Position numbers and translations under genes: made by a program. Below the pieces are notes generated by a model. That model ran no database searches, had not been told where the DNA came from, and saw nothing but the letters and a program-made list of their open reading frames with translations. Positions 35,278-44,328 of a stretch of 64,000 nt of DNA are shown here, one piece after another (the stretch's first letter is position 1; each line of letters starts with the position of its first letter). The DNA comes from Novosphingobium taihuense (GTDB taxonomy: Bacteria > Pseudomonadota > Alphaproteobacteria > Sphingomonadales > Sphingomonadaceae): positions 124,001-188,000 of the forward strand of contig NZ_VLKJ01000005.1 of assembly GCF_007830315.1 (NCBI RefSeq), written 5' to 3'.

Positions 35278-36567
35278 TCAGGCGGGTTCTGAAGTGGTCT
35301 TCGAACCCCACAGCGCATAGAACAGCACATACAATTCGCACACTGCGGTCAGCAGGAACGAGGTCTGCAGGCCATAGGCATCGGCCAGCCAGCCCTGCAC
35401 CACCACCAGCGCACCACCGGCGATGGCCATGATCAGCAGGCCCGAGCCTTCCTCGGTGAGGGGGCCGAGGCCCTTGATCCCGAGCGTGAAGATCGTCGGG
35501 AACATGATCGAGTGGAACAGGCCGACCAGGATCAGCGCCCACATCGCGACAGGGCCGGTGGTAAACACGGTGACGAGCATGACGACGAAGGCGCCGACCG
35601 AGAAGGCGGCAAGCACGAGGCCCGCATCGATTTTCTGCATGATCGCCGAGCCGAGGAAGCGCCCGACCATCATTCCACCCCAGAGGAACGTCAGATACTG
35701 GCCCGCTTTCTCATGCGTCAGGTTGGCGATGTCGGGCTGGCTGACGAAGTTCACGAAGAGGTTGGCAACGCCGATCTCGGCGATCAGGTAGATGAAGATC
35801 GCCGGAATGCCGAATACGAGATTGCGGTGTTTCCATAGCGAGAGCTTGGCCCGTTCTTCCGGGGCAATGCGCTGCGTGGCGCTGCCCATGGCGGGCAGGG
35901 GAAAACGTCCGATGATGACGGCGAGGGCAATGAGAACCACTGCAACCAGGCCATAAGGGAGGATTACCGATTGGGCATCGGCCATGCGTTCAGCCTGCGT
36001 CAGAACGACATCGGAGGTGGCCGTGCCACCCTTCGAGCGGCCAAGGATCAGGTAGGCACCGAACATGGGCGCGAGCATCGTTCCGGCCGAGTTCATCGCC
36101 TGCACAAGGTTGAGGCGCGAGGAGGCTGTCTCAGGCTTGCCGACCACGGCGACATAAGGGTTGGCCGCGACCTGCAGCAGCGTGATGCCACTGGCGATTA
36201 CGAACAGCATCGCAAGCGTTACGCCATAGGACGGAATCGAGGCCGCCAGCATCATGCCAAGCGCGCCTGCTGCCATGACCAGCAGTCCGATCACCAGCGA
36301 CTTCTGGTAGCCGATCTTCTCGATCAGCTTTGCCGATGGGATCGAGGCGACGAAGTAGGCGATGAACCAGACCGATTCGATCAATGTTGTCTGTGTATAG
36401 TTCAGTTCGAACACGCTGCGCAGGTGTGGCAGAAGCGTGTTATTGATGACCGTGATGAACCCCCACATGAAGAACAGGCTGGCGAGCAGGGTCAGCGCGG
36501 GGCCATAGCGCACGCTGGAATCGCCCTCGATTGCGGAGTTTGCCTGGGATGAAGCCACTGGCGGCAT
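35278..36567 (-). CDS. FucP/GluP-type sugar:H+ symporter (MFS)
   Basis: This 429-residue inner-membrane protein has about twelve hydrophobic segments and the FHS-family patterns FFMWGFITVINNTLLPHLRS in helix 1, WFIAYFVASIPSAKLIEKIG, GITLLQVAANPYVAVVG and FLWGGMMVGRFLGSAIM. The family imports L-fucose, D-galactose, D-glucose or L-arabinose. It heads the operon for arabinose/galactose oxidation, which suggests galactose or arabinose. The 142-bp gap to the divergent epimerase holds a possible GntR site (site D). Confidence 0.9.
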   Translation of the reverse strand: MPPVASSQANSAIEGDSSVRYGPALTLLASLFFMWGFITVINNTLLPHLRSVFELNYTQTTLIESVWFIAYFVASIPSAKLIEKIGYQKSLVIGLLVMAAGALGMMLAASIPSYGVTLAMLFVIASGITLLQVAANPYVAVVGKPETASSRLNLVQAMNSAGTMLAPMFGAYLILGRSKGGTATSDVVLTQAERMADAQSVILPYGLVAVVLIALAVIIGRFPLPAMGSATQRIAPEERAKLSLWKHRNLVFGIPAIFIYLIAEIGVANLFVNFVSQPDIANLTHEKAGQYLTFLWGGMMVGRFLGSAIMQKIDAGLVLAAFSVGAFVVMLVTVFTTGPVAMWALILVGLFHSIMFPTIFTLGIKGLGPLTEEGSGLLIMAIAGGALVVVQGWLADAYGLQTSFLLTAVCELYVLFYALWGSKTTSEPA

Positions 36568-36620
36568 GGATTTGCGCTTCCTCTCACTGGTCGCGCTGAC
36601 GGTTTGGTTAGCTTACCGTC

Positions 36621-36649
36621 TTGCGCAAATTCTATTTGTCGGACTATAT
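36621..36649 (+). promoter_or_regulatory. Possible sigma-70 promoter for the aldose epimerase gene
   Basis: TTGCGC at 36621-36626 and CTATAT at 36644-36649 are 17 bp apart, a normal -35/-10 spacing, facing right about 60 bp before the epimerase start. The -10 box overlaps site D. Confidence 0.4.
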
Positions 36650-36652
36650 CCG
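36634..36652. promoter_or_regulatory. Possible GntR operator (site D, weaker)
   Basis: ATTTGTCGGACTATATCCG contains GTCGGAC, and on the other strand starts CGGATA like site A, but needs a gap to align fully. It lies between the divergent permease and epimerase genes. Confidence 0.4.
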
Positions 36653-36709
36653 TGCACGCTTCGCGTCAATGGGCGCAAGAACATGCAAGTCTCCGAAAGG
36701 ATCGAGAGG

Positions 36710-37879
36710 ATGAGGATTGCGGGAAAGCCGAACAACGGCACCCTGCTGATGCTGGCTTTGGCGGCACCGGTTGCCGTGCTGGCCCAGTCCGCCAGCGCAG
36801 CCGAGGCAAGGCAGGAAAGCGCTGGCAGGCTGGCTGACGGCAGCGAGGCATTTGCGATCACGCTGAAGGCATCAAATGGCGTGTCGGCCCGCGTCCTGAC
36901 CTATGGCGCCACGCTGCAGTCGCTCATAGCACCCGGCCGAGATGGCAAGGTGGCTGATGTCGTGCTCGGCTATGACGATGTCCAGACGTATGAGGCAAAG
37001 CCCAACTTCTTCGGCGTGACCGTGGGCCGCTATGCCAACCGCATTGCCAAGGGCCGGTTCACGCTTGATGGCAAGGGCTATCAGCTTGCCCAGAACAACC
37101 TTGGCAATTCACTGCACGGCGGCGTGAAGGGCTTCGACAAGCACAACTGGAAGGTGGTCTCTATCAAGTCTGGCCCGGTGGCGAGCATCGTGCTTTCCTA
37201 TGTCAGCGCCGATGGCGAAGAGGGCTATCCGGGCAAGCTCGATACCAAGGTCACCTACACACTCGACGAGCGCGGCAATCTGGGCATCACCTTCGAAGCG
37301 GCGACCGACAAGCCGACGATCGTCAACATGACCAACCACGCGCTGTTCAACATGGCGGGCGAAGGATCGCCGATGGGCGCGATGGGCAACCGTCTGATGA
37401 TTCCGGCTTCTACGTATACACCTGTAGACGCAACGCTGATCCCCACTGGCGAACTGCGCAAGGTTTCCGGCACAGTATTCGATTTCTCCCGGCCGAAGCG
37501 CATCGCCGACGGGTTGCGCGATGGGCGCGACGAACAGATCGCCATCGGCCGCGGCTATGACCACAACTTCGCGCTCGACAAGGGGGTGACTGCAACGCCG
37601 CAGCTCGCCGCACGTCTGGTCGATCAGGCGTCAGGCCGCATGCTCGAAGTCCTGACGACCGAACCCGGCGTCCAGTTCTACACCGGCAACTTCCTCGACG
37701 GCACGGTGCAGGGCAAGAGCGGCCATGTCTATCGCATGGGCGATGGCATCGCGCTTGAACCGCAGAAGTTTCCTGATGCGCCCAACCAGCCCAAGTTTGC
37801 CTCGACCCGGATCGAGCCGGGCAAGCCCTATCGCCACCAGATGATCTACCGCGTCAGCATCGCGCCTCGCCCTCGCTAA
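36710..37879 (+). CDS. Aldose 1-epimerase (mutarotase), exported
   Basis: This enzyme has 389 residues from ATG 36710, chosen because GAAAGG lies nine bases upstream and the result is a clean signal peptide (ending SASAAEA, about residue 33). Upstream in-frame starts add non-conserved residues. Family marks are VTVGRYANRIAKGRF, GNSLHGGVKGFDKHNW (first His), NMTNHALFNMAGEG (second His) and LTTEPGVQFYTGNFLDG (catalytic Glu). It interconverts sugar anomers in the periplasm, which would speed use of galactose, xylose or arabinose. The dehydratase gene follows 27 bp later. Confidence 0.92.
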   Translation: MRIAGKPNNGTLLMLALAAPVAVLAQSASAAEARQESAGRLADGSEAFAITLKASNGVSARVLTYGATLQSLIAPGRDGKVADVVLGYDDVQTYEAKPNFFGVTVGRYANRIAKGRFTLDGKGYQLAQNNLGNSLHGGVKGFDKHNWKVVSIKSGPVASIVLSYVSADGEEGYPGKLDTKVTYTLDERGNLGITFEAATDKPTIVNMTNHALFNMAGEGSPMGAMGNRLMIPASTYTPVDATLIPTGELRKVSGTVFDFSRPKRIADGLRDGRDEQIAIGRGYDHNFALDKGVTATPQLAARLVDQASGRMLEVLTTEPGVQFYTGNFLDGTVQGKSGHVYRMGDGIALEPQKFPDAPNQPKFASTRIEPGKPYRHQMIYRVSIAPRPR

Positions 37880-37906
37880 ACTCCACTCGAATAGCCGAAA
37901 GCTGCA

Positions 37907-39709
37907 ATGACCGAATTCTCTCCAAAGGCCCAGAAGCTCCGCTCGCGCGCGTGGTTCGACAATCCCGACAATATCGACATGACCTCGCTCTACCTCGAGC
38001 GTTACCTCAACTTCGGGTTGAGCTTGGAGGAGCTGCGTTCAGGCAAGCCGATCATTGGCATCGCGCAGACCGGCAGCGACTTGTCCCCGTGCAATCGCCA
38101 TCACATCGTGTTGGCTGAGCGTGTGCGCGAAGGGATCCGCGAGGCAGGCGGCATCGCGCTGGAGATCCCGGTTCATCCGATCCAGGAGACCGGAAAGAGG
38201 CCGACTGCAGGGCTTGATCGCAACCTTGCCTATATCGGGCTGGTGGAAGCGCTATATGGCTATCCGATCGATGGCGTGGTCCTGACCACGGGCTGCGACA
38301 AGACCACGCCCGCGCTGCTGATGGCGGCGGCCACGGTCAACATCCCGGCTATTGCGCTGTCGGTTGGCCCTATGCTCAATGGCTGGTTCAAGGGCGAACG
38401 CACGGGTTCAGGCACGATCGTCTGGAAGGGCCGCGAGCTTATGGCCAAGGGCGAGCTGGACGAGGAAGGCTTCATCAAGCTCGTGGCCAGTTCCGCGCCG
38501 TCCACCGGCTATTGCAACACCATGGGTACGGCAACGACGATGAACAGCCTGGCCGAAGCGCTGGGCATGATGCTCCCCGGCTCTGCCGCCATCCCCGCGC
38601 CCTATCGTGATCGGCAGGAATGCGCCTGGCGCACCGGCAAGCGGATCGTCGACATGGTGCACGAGGACCTGAAGCCTTCCGACATCATGACGCTGGACGC
38701 GTTCCACAACGCCATCGTCGTTAACTCTGCGATCGGCGGTTCGACCAACGCGCCGATCCATCTTGCAGCCATCGCCCGCCACGTTGGAGTCGAACTACCG
38801 CTGACCGATTGGCAGCGCCTTGGCCACAAGGTGCCGCTGCTGGTGAACCTGCAGCCGGCTGGCGAGTATCTTGGCGAGGATTATTACCGAGCTGGGGGCG
38901 TTCCGGCCGTGGTCGGCCAGCTTATCGCGCAAGGCCTGATCGCCGAGAACGCCATGACCGTGAACGGCAAGACGATGGGCGATAACTGCCGCGATGTGCA
39001 GATCGAGGACGAACGCGTGATCCGCCCGTTCAGTGAGCCCCTGCTCAAGGACGCAGGTTTTCTCGTGCTTTCGGGCAACCTGTTCGATTCCGCGATCATG
39101 AAGACCAGCGTGATCAGCGATGAGTTCCGCGCCCGCTATCTTTCAAACCCAGATGATCCCGACGCATTCGAAGGTCCTGCGGTGGTGTTCGACGGGCCCG
39201 AGGATTATCACGCGCGCATCGATGATCCGGTAACCGGCATCACTGCGGAAACCCTGCTTTTCATGCGCGGAGCAGGGCCGATCGGCTATCCAGGTGCAGC
39301 GGAAGTGGTGAACATGCGTGCCCCCGCATACCTGATTACCGCAGGTGTGACGGCGTTGCCCTGCATCGGCGACGGGCGCCAGTCCGGCACCAGCGGCAGC
39401 CCTTCCATCCTGAACGCCAGCCCAGAGGCTGCGGCAATGGGTGGACTCGCCCTCCTGAAGACTGGCGACCGGGTTCGCATAGATTTGCGCAAGGGCACGG
39501 CCGACATGCTTGTGCCGGAAGAGGAACTGGCTTCGCGCCGTGCAGCGCTCGAGGCGGCGGGTGGCTATGCCTATCCAGCATCACAGACGCCTTGGCAGGA
39601 GATCCAGCGCGAGCGCGTGGGCCAGCTGTCGCATGGTGCGATCCTCGAAGGGGCGGAAAAGTACCAGCGCATTGCCCAGACGATGGGCCTGCCGCGCGAC
39701 AATCATTGA
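37907..39709 (+). CDS. IlvD/Edd family sugar-acid dehydratase (L-arabinonate/D-galactonate dehydratase-like)
   Basis: This 600-residue Fe-S enzyme dehydrates an aldonic acid to its 2-keto-3-deoxy form. Cluster cysteines lie in [25 protein letters not shown] and [37 protein letters not shown] and [16 protein letters not shown] are further family blocks. The [13 protein letters not shown] form is typical of the sugar-acid dehydratases rather than amino-acid IlvD. It supplies the dehydration step between the aldose dehydrogenase and AraD1 or dgoK. It is transcribed away from that operon, with the epimerase. A GC hairpin follows its stop. Confidence 0.93.
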   Translation: MTEFSPKAQKLRSRAWFDNPDNIDMTSLYLERYLNFGLSLEELRSGKPIIGIAQTGSDLSPCNRHHIVLAERVREGIREAGGIALEIPVHPIQETGKRPTAGLDRNLAYIGLVEALYGYPIDGVVLTTGCDKTTPALLMAAATVNIPAIALSVGPMLNGWFKGERTGSGTIVWKGRELMAKGELDEEGFIKLVASSAPSTGYCNTMGTATTMNSLAEALGMMLPGSAAIPAPYRDRQECAWRTGKRIVDMVHEDLKPSDIMTLDAFHNAIVVNSAIGGSTNAPIHLAAIARHVGVELPLTDWQRLGHKVPLLVNLQPAGEYLGEDYYRAGGVPAVVGQLIAQGLIAENAMTVNGKTMGDNCRDVQIEDERVIRPFSEPLLKDAGFLVLSGNLFDSAIMKTSVISDEFRARYLSNPDDPDAFEGPAVVFDGPEDYHARIDDPVTGITAETLLFMRGAGPIGYPGAAEVVNMRAPAYLITAGVTALPCIGDGRQSGTSGSPSILNASPEAAAMGGLALLKTGDRVRIDLRKGTADMLVPEEELASRRAALEAAGGYAYPASQTPWQEIQRERVGQLSHGAILEGAEKYQRIAQTMGLPRDNH

Positions 39710-39716
39710 GTGCGTC

Positions 39717-39739
39717 GCCGGGGGCATCGCGCCCCCGGC
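39717..39739. terminator. Bidirectional hairpin between dehydratase and GH10 genes
   Basis: GCCGGGGGC (39717-39725) pairs with GCCCCCGGC (39731-39739) around ATCGC in the 39-bp gap between convergent genes. No T-run is present on either side. Confidence 0.5.
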
Positions 39740-39748
39740 AGATGATGT

Positions 39749-40897
39749 TCAGGTCCGGGGTCTCGCTTCGACGAAAGCCTGCGCCAAAGCAGCATAGACC
39801 GGCTTCGGCCTGAAATGGGAATCGTATAGACAGCCGCGTGCTTCGGCTTTGTCGGCGCGCGGCTCATAGCCCTGAAGCCAGGAGTAAGCGTCAACCATTC
39901 CCCAGGCGAGCACATCTCGGAGCTGGGGGTAATCCAGCATCGTTTCGAAATACGCCTTGGCTGTATCCGCTACCGTGCGATCGCGGCTCGGAATGTCGAC
40001 CGGCAGATCGCGATCGCGGACATCGAACTCCGTGATCACGAGGCGATAATCCATCGCGACGACCTCGTCGACGAAGCGCCGCCATTCGCGCTGGTACGCA
40101 GCGTCCGGGACAGGCGCTATCAGATGGGACTGGATGCCAAGTGCATCGACCGGCGTTCCCCGTTTGCGAAATCCTTCCAGCAAGCGAAGCACGCCCATGC
40201 GATGTAGCGCGTTGCCCGGTTCCCAACTCATGTAATCGTTATAGACGAGTTCTACGCCCGGCGCGGCCATGCGCGCGGTATGGAATGCGAGATCAACCAG
40301 CGCCTCGGTGCTGCCCATTGCCTTGGACAAGGCGGTTTGAGCCAAGATCCCGTCTTCAGGCAGGACAGTCTCGTTCACCACGTCGAATGAGGTGATCTTT
40401 CCGTTGTACCGGGCGCAAACGGTCTCGACATGGTTTGCCATCAGCCTTGCCGCGGCGGTCGCTGGTTGTGGGCCGAAATCGTGCTTTTCCAGCCAGCGAG
40501 GCATCCATTTGGATCGATGCCAAAGCAGGGTGTGGCCGCGCAGTGCCATCTTTGTCTGACCGGCGAACCGAGCGATGTCGTCGAAAGCGGCAAAATCGAA
40601 TGCGGTTGGCGAGGGGCGTATCGCCTGCCATTTCATCTCATTCTCAGCCACGAGAATTGAGCATTCGCGCTTCAGCAAATCGGCAAGCGCGGGATTGCGC
40701 CAAGAGCCGCCTCCCTGGCCAGCGACAGCAGAACCGAAGCGAATGCCCTTCGCAGCAGCAAGATCGGACAACGAAGGGGAATGAGTTGCAGCCATGCTGC
40801 TGATCGGATGGGCCAACATTGTGGCACCGCCTGCAATGAACCCAAGGCCTTGACGGCGCGTGATGCTGCCTGCGCTTGTCACAGTCTTCCTTCCCAA
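39749..40897 (-). CDS. GH10 endo-1,4-beta-xylanase
   Basis: This 382-residue enzyme cuts the xylan backbone. A Tat-type leader (SITRRQGLGFIAGGA) predicts export in folded form. The GH10 barrel shows ENEMKWQAIRPSP, RGHTLLWH, acid/base Glu176 in SFDVVNETVLP, GIQSHLI and nucleophile Glu290 in VITEFDVRDRDLP. It is a single-domain enzyme without a visible binding module. It is transcribed alone; a perfect LacI-type palindrome lies 30 bp before its start, the best operator copy in the window. Confidence 0.96.
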   Translation of the reverse strand: MGRKTVTSAGSITRRQGLGFIAGGATMLAHPISSMAATHSPSLSDLAAAKGIRFGSAVAGQGGGSWRNPALADLLKRECSILVAENEMKWQAIRPSPTAFDFAAFDDIARFAGQTKMALRGHTLLWHRSKWMPRWLEKHDFGPQPATAAARLMANHVETVCARYNGKITSFDVVNETVLPEDGILAQTALSKAMGSTEALVDLAFHTARMAAPGVELVYNDYMSWEPGNALHRMGVLRLLEGFRKRGTPVDALGIQSHLIAPVPDAAYQREWRRFVDEVVAMDYRLVITEFDVRDRDLPVDIPSRDRTVADTAKAYFETMLDYPQLRDVLAWGMVDAYSWLQGYEPRADKAEARGCLYDSHFRPKPVYAALAQAFVEARPRT

Positions 40898-40926
40898 GTT
40901 GCGTAGCCTTTAGGCCAGTCATAGCC

Positions 40927-40942
40927 ATGATAGCGCTATCAT
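40927..40942. promoter_or_regulatory. Predicted LacI-type operator (copy 4, perfect palindrome)
   Basis: ATGATAGCGCTATCAT is a perfect 16-bp palindrome containing the TAGCGCTA core of the other copies. It lies 30 bp upstream of the GH10 start, where binding would block transcription. Confidence 0.75.
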
Positions 40943-41038
40943 ACCTGAAGTGAAAGATGTTAGTTTATCGGGATGGGGAGAAGCAGGATGCCGTTACGCT
41001 TATGAGCTTCGATCCGGCTTCTCAGCCAATCTTAGCCG

Positions 41039-41785
41039 TCAGCCCATCGTCTCACCATTGTCGATGACGATGTTCGTGCCGGTGATGTGGCGGCCGTCTT
41101 CGCAGGCGAGGTATAGGACCATGTTGGCGATGTCGATTGGCCGGCCCATGCCGTGGTTGTTGGCCTGATCGAGTCCGGCGTGGTCTGTCGGCAGTTGGGC
41201 GAGGGCCTGTGCGGTCATCGGGGTGACGATGCCGCCCGGCGCGATGGAGTTGACGCGGATGCGGTAGCCCTGTTCGCGGCAATGGACTGCGATCGAGCGG
41301 GTCATGCCGATGATCCCGGCCTTGGCGGCCGTATAGGCGGGGATCACGCTGATGCCCTTGATCCCGCCGACCGAGGCCATGTTGATGATCGAGCCCGAGC
41401 CGTCTCGGCTCATGTGCGGGAGTGCCGCCTTGCAACCAAGGAACGTGCCGCCTGCCATGACGTCGGTCTGAAGTTTGTAGTCCTCGTAAGAAAGGTCCTC
41501 GACCGTGCCGAAGCGAACGAGGCCCGCGTTGTTGACCAGCGTATCGAGCCTGCCGAAGCGGCGCAGCGTTTCGGCGACGATCTCGCTCCAGCGCGCTTCA
41601 TCGCGCACGTCGTGGTGCATGAACACGCAGTTCGGGATTTCGGATGCGACCTGCGTGCCGAGATCCTCCTGCATGTCGGTGATGACCACGCGCGCGCCTT
41701 CGCGGGCGAGCACGCGGGCGTCCTCGGCACCAAGGCCCGATGCGGCGCCCGTTATCAGTGCAACCTTGCCGTCCATTTTACCCAT
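41039..41785 (-). CDS. Short-chain dehydrogenase/reductase
   Basis: This 248-residue SDR is predicted from ATG 41785, behind GAGGA at 8 bases; a TTG 15 bases upstream is less likely. It has the cofactor motif TGAASGLG, the NNAG structural motif in LVNNAGLVRFG, and the catalytic Ser and YTAAK in SVGGIKGISVIPAYTAAK. ITDMQ after the second strand (Asp) favours NAD(H). It follows a TonB receptor on the same strand across a terminator-like hairpin. Its C-terminal PIDIANMVLYLACEDG resembles PLDIANMNLFLASDES of the SDR at 62162, which also follows a TonB receptor. Substrate unknown. Confidence 0.88.
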   Translation of the reverse strand: MGKMDGKVALITGAASGLGAEDARVLAREGARVVITDMQEDLGTQVASEIPNCVFMHHDVRDEARWSEIVAETLRRFGRLDTLVNNAGLVRFGTVEDLSYEDYKLQTDVMAGGTFLGCKAALPHMSRDGSGSIINMASVGGIKGISVIPAYTAAKAGIIGMTRSIAVHCREQGYRIRVNSIAPGGIVTPMTAQALAQLPTDHAGLDQANNHGMGRPIDIANMVLYLACEDGRHITGTNIVIDNGETMG

Positions 41786-41803
41786 GCGGAGTATCCTCAA
41801 TTC

Positions 41804-41839
41804 GAAAAAGTGCCCCGGTTACGTTGAAGTAACCGGGGC
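41804..41839 (-). terminator. Rho-independent terminator between TonB receptor and SDR
   Basis: An 11-bp perfect stem (GCCCCGGTTAC at 41812-41822 with its complement at 41829-41839) has a 6-base loop and, on the minus strand, is followed by CACTTTTTCG. It sits 20 bp past the receptor stop and before the SDR ribosome-binding site, so the SDR needs read-through or its own promoter. Confidence 0.88.
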
Positions 41840-41858
41840 CAGGGAGGATTTGGTCAGG

Positions 41859-44153
41859 TCAGAAGTTGTAGCCGGCTGACACGCCGAACTGCCGCGGCGG
41901 GGCGTAGCCCACAATGCCCATGTAGCCGGGGCTGTCGTAGACAGTGGAGATATAGCGCTTGTCGAAGAGGTTCTTGCCCCACAGGCCGATCGAGTAGCGC
42001 TTCTCCGGACCGTAGTAGGTCAGCAGCGCGTCGACGTAGTAGGTCGGCTGCACGGACGAGCGCGGGGTGTTCACCACGGCGGTGTAGAACTTCTGGCCGG
42101 TGTACATCCAACTCACGTCCGCCACGATGCTGCTGTCGTCGGCGAAGGCGTGGGTGAAGTTCGCGCCGAGCGTGGAGGCCCACTTCGGTGCGTTCTGGAG
42201 GGCATAGCCCTTGAGATCGATGAACTTGGCTGCCACCGGATCGAAATAGAGGAAGCTCTTGTACTTCGTGTCGAGGTAGGCGAGCGAGCCGCGCAGGGTG
42301 AATCCGTCGACCGGCACGGCCTGGACCTCGAGCTCGAAGCCCTTGATCTCGGACTTTGCGGCATTGAGGATGCGATTGCCCTGCACGTTGGTGGCCGGAT
42401 CGAAGTAGATCTGGGCAACCTGCATGTCGCGGTAGTTGGTGTAGAACGCGGCGAAGTTCGTGCGCAGGCGACGGTCGAGGAAGTCCGCCTTCAGGCCCAC
42501 CTCGAAGGTATCGACCTTTTCGGGGTTGTAGGGCGTGTCGCCGTCTGCCGCCACACCGATGCGGCCGGTGTAGCCGCCCGATTTGAAGCCACGCGCCCAG
42601 CTTGCATAAATCAGCTGGTTCCGCCCCGTTTCGTAGTCCAGACCGAGCTTCCAGCCGACGTTGCCCCAGCTCTTCTTGCCGCCGACATCGAGGCTGCCGG
42701 GGAAGGTGACGTCAAACTTGTCCCACTGGGCCGAGGTGAGCGGCTGGCTGCCGAGGCCGGTATCGAGCGTGGCGCGCGCGTCGATGCTGTCATGCGTGTA
42801 GCGGATGCCGGCGGAGAACTTCAGCGCGTCGGTGATCTGGGTGTAGCTCTGCAGGAAGGCCGAAAAGGATTCGGTGCCCTGATCCTGCACGTTGTACTGG
42901 ATCAGCCCGGGCAGCGCGAAGTCCAGATGGTACATCTGGTAGTGGTTGTAGTGGGTCTTGAGGTAGAACAGGCCCGCCACCGCATTGAAGCTGTCACCGG
43001 CAGAAAAAGCGCTGCGCAGTTCCTGGCTGAACTGCCAGCCACGGGTGCGGCGGCGTGTGGCATTGTTGGTCTTCGCGGTGCCGTCCTGATCGGTATATTC
43101 GAACAGCGTGAAGCGCTTGTAGCCGGTGATCGCCGTGATGTCGCCCAGCGGGGTGTTGTCATACTGGATCGTGCCGATGAAGAACTTCGTGGTCATGTCC
43201 GACTGGTCGGGCACTTCGTTGTTGCCCGAGAAGTACTTGTCGGGCGCCTTGCACGGCCGGCCCGCGACGGCGCAGGGGCTGCGGTACATCGGCAAGACGG
43301 CGCCGTTCCAGAACGTGCCTTCCGGGACATAATTGGCTTCGCCCGGAAGGCCGCCATTGACGACGATCGGCGCACCGTTGCGGGCGGCGACATATTCGCC
43401 CTGAAGCGTGATCTTGAGGTCGGGACTTGGCGTGATGTAGAGTTGGCCGCGCACCGCATCGACGTTCTTCCGGCCCATGTCCTCGCCGTTCCAAACGTTC
43501 GTCACCCAGCCATCGCGCTGTGTGTGGATGCCGGCAACCTTGACGCTGACCACATCCTTGACGAGCGGGGCCTCGATCGAGGCGTTGACGTCGAACCGCT
43601 TCCAGTTGCCGTAGGTGCCGCGCACGTAGCCGCCGAAATCGCCGGTGGGTTGGTTGGTCACGACGTTGACGACGCCGCCGGTGGTGTTCGCGCCGAACAG
43701 CGTGCCCTGCGGCCCGCGCAGGATCTCGACGCGGCCGGTGTCATAGGTATCGAGCAGTGCGCCCATCGAGAAGAATTGCGGCACGCCATCGACCACGATC
43801 GACACCGTGTTGCCTGCGTAAGGGTCGGGCTCGATCACGCCGATGCCGCGGATGGTGAAGACGGCGTTGTTGGGGGTGTTCGCGAAGTTGTCGATCTGGA
43901 CGTTGGGAACCGAACCCTGCAGCGCCTGGAGGGTCGTGACGTTCATCGCAGTGAGCTGTTCGCCGCCGACCGCCGCGATCGAGATGGGCACCGATTGGAT
44001 GCTTTCGGCCTTCTTCTGCGCGGTGACGACGATTTCAGACAGCCCACCGGTCGAACCCGTGTCTTCAGCCTGGGCAAAGGCTGACGCAGGCAGCGTTGCC
44101 AGTGCGAGCACCGAGAGGCTGCTCAGGAGATGCGACGTGGTATGCCTTTTCAT
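41859..44153 (-). CDS. TonB-dependent receptor
   Basis: This outer-membrane receptor has 764 residues from ATG 44153, behind GGAAGAG. The signal peptide ends ASAFAQA. The plug follows with EIVVTAQKKAESIQSVPISI, NAVFTIRGIG, DGVPQFF and VEILRGPQGTLFGANTTGG; the C-terminus is GVSAGYNF. The VTAQKK..ESIQ plug is the form found in many sphingomonad receptors beside aromatic or steroid catabolic genes, unlike the carbohydrate-type receptor at 12137. The TetR gene is divergent, 175 bp away. Ligand unknown. Confidence 0.92.
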   Translation of the reverse strand: MKRHTTSHLLSSLSVLALATLPASAFAQAEDTGSTGGLSEIVVTAQKKAESIQSVPISIAAVGGEQLTAMNVTTLQALQGSVPNVQIDNFANTPNNAVFTIRGIGVIEPDPYAGNTVSIVVDGVPQFFSMGALLDTYDTGRVEILRGPQGTLFGANTTGGVVNVVTNQPTGDFGGYVRGTYGNWKRFDVNASIEAPLVKDVVSVKVAGIHTQRDGWVTNVWNGEDMGRKNVDAVRGQLYITPSPDLKITLQGEYVAARNGAPIVVNGGLPGEANYVPEGTFWNGAVLPMYRSPCAVAGRPCKAPDKYFSGNNEVPDQSDMTTKFFIGTIQYDNTPLGDITAITGYKRFTLFEYTDQDGTAKTNNATRRRTRGWQFSQELRSAFSAGDSFNAVAGLFYLKTHYNHYQMYHLDFALPGLIQYNVQDQGTESFSAFLQSYTQITDALKFSAGIRYTHDSIDARATLDTGLGSQPLTSAQWDKFDVTFPGSLDVGGKKSWGNVGWKLGLDYETGRNQLIYASWARGFKSGGYTGRIGVAADGDTPYNPEKVDTFEVGLKADFLDRRLRTNFAAFYTNYRDMQVAQIYFDPATNVQGNRILNAAKSEIKGFELEVQAVPVDGFTLRGSLAYLDTKYKSFLYFDPVAAKFIDLKGYALQNAPKWASTLGANFTHAFADDSSIVADVSWMYTGQKFYTAVVNTPRSSVQPTYYVDALLTYYGPEKRYSIGLWGKNLFDKRYISTVYDSPGYMGIVGYAPPRQFGVSAGYNF

Positions 44154-44328
44154 GATCTCTTCCCCTCCCATGGCGCCGGGCTGATGTCCGATCACCGTTC
44201 TCGAAAGCGCGATTCGGCAATAACCGGCGCCTCTGCCTGTTTTATGCTCTCGTACCAAGGGACTGGTGAACTGGCCGTTTTGTCAGGCGGTCTTGCGCGC
44301 CATTCGCAGGCATGACAGGACAATGACG

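Noticed and set aside
36606-36617. GGTTAGCTTACC between permease and epimerase genes
   Set aside because: The centre is GC rather than CG, so it is not the same LacI operator type.
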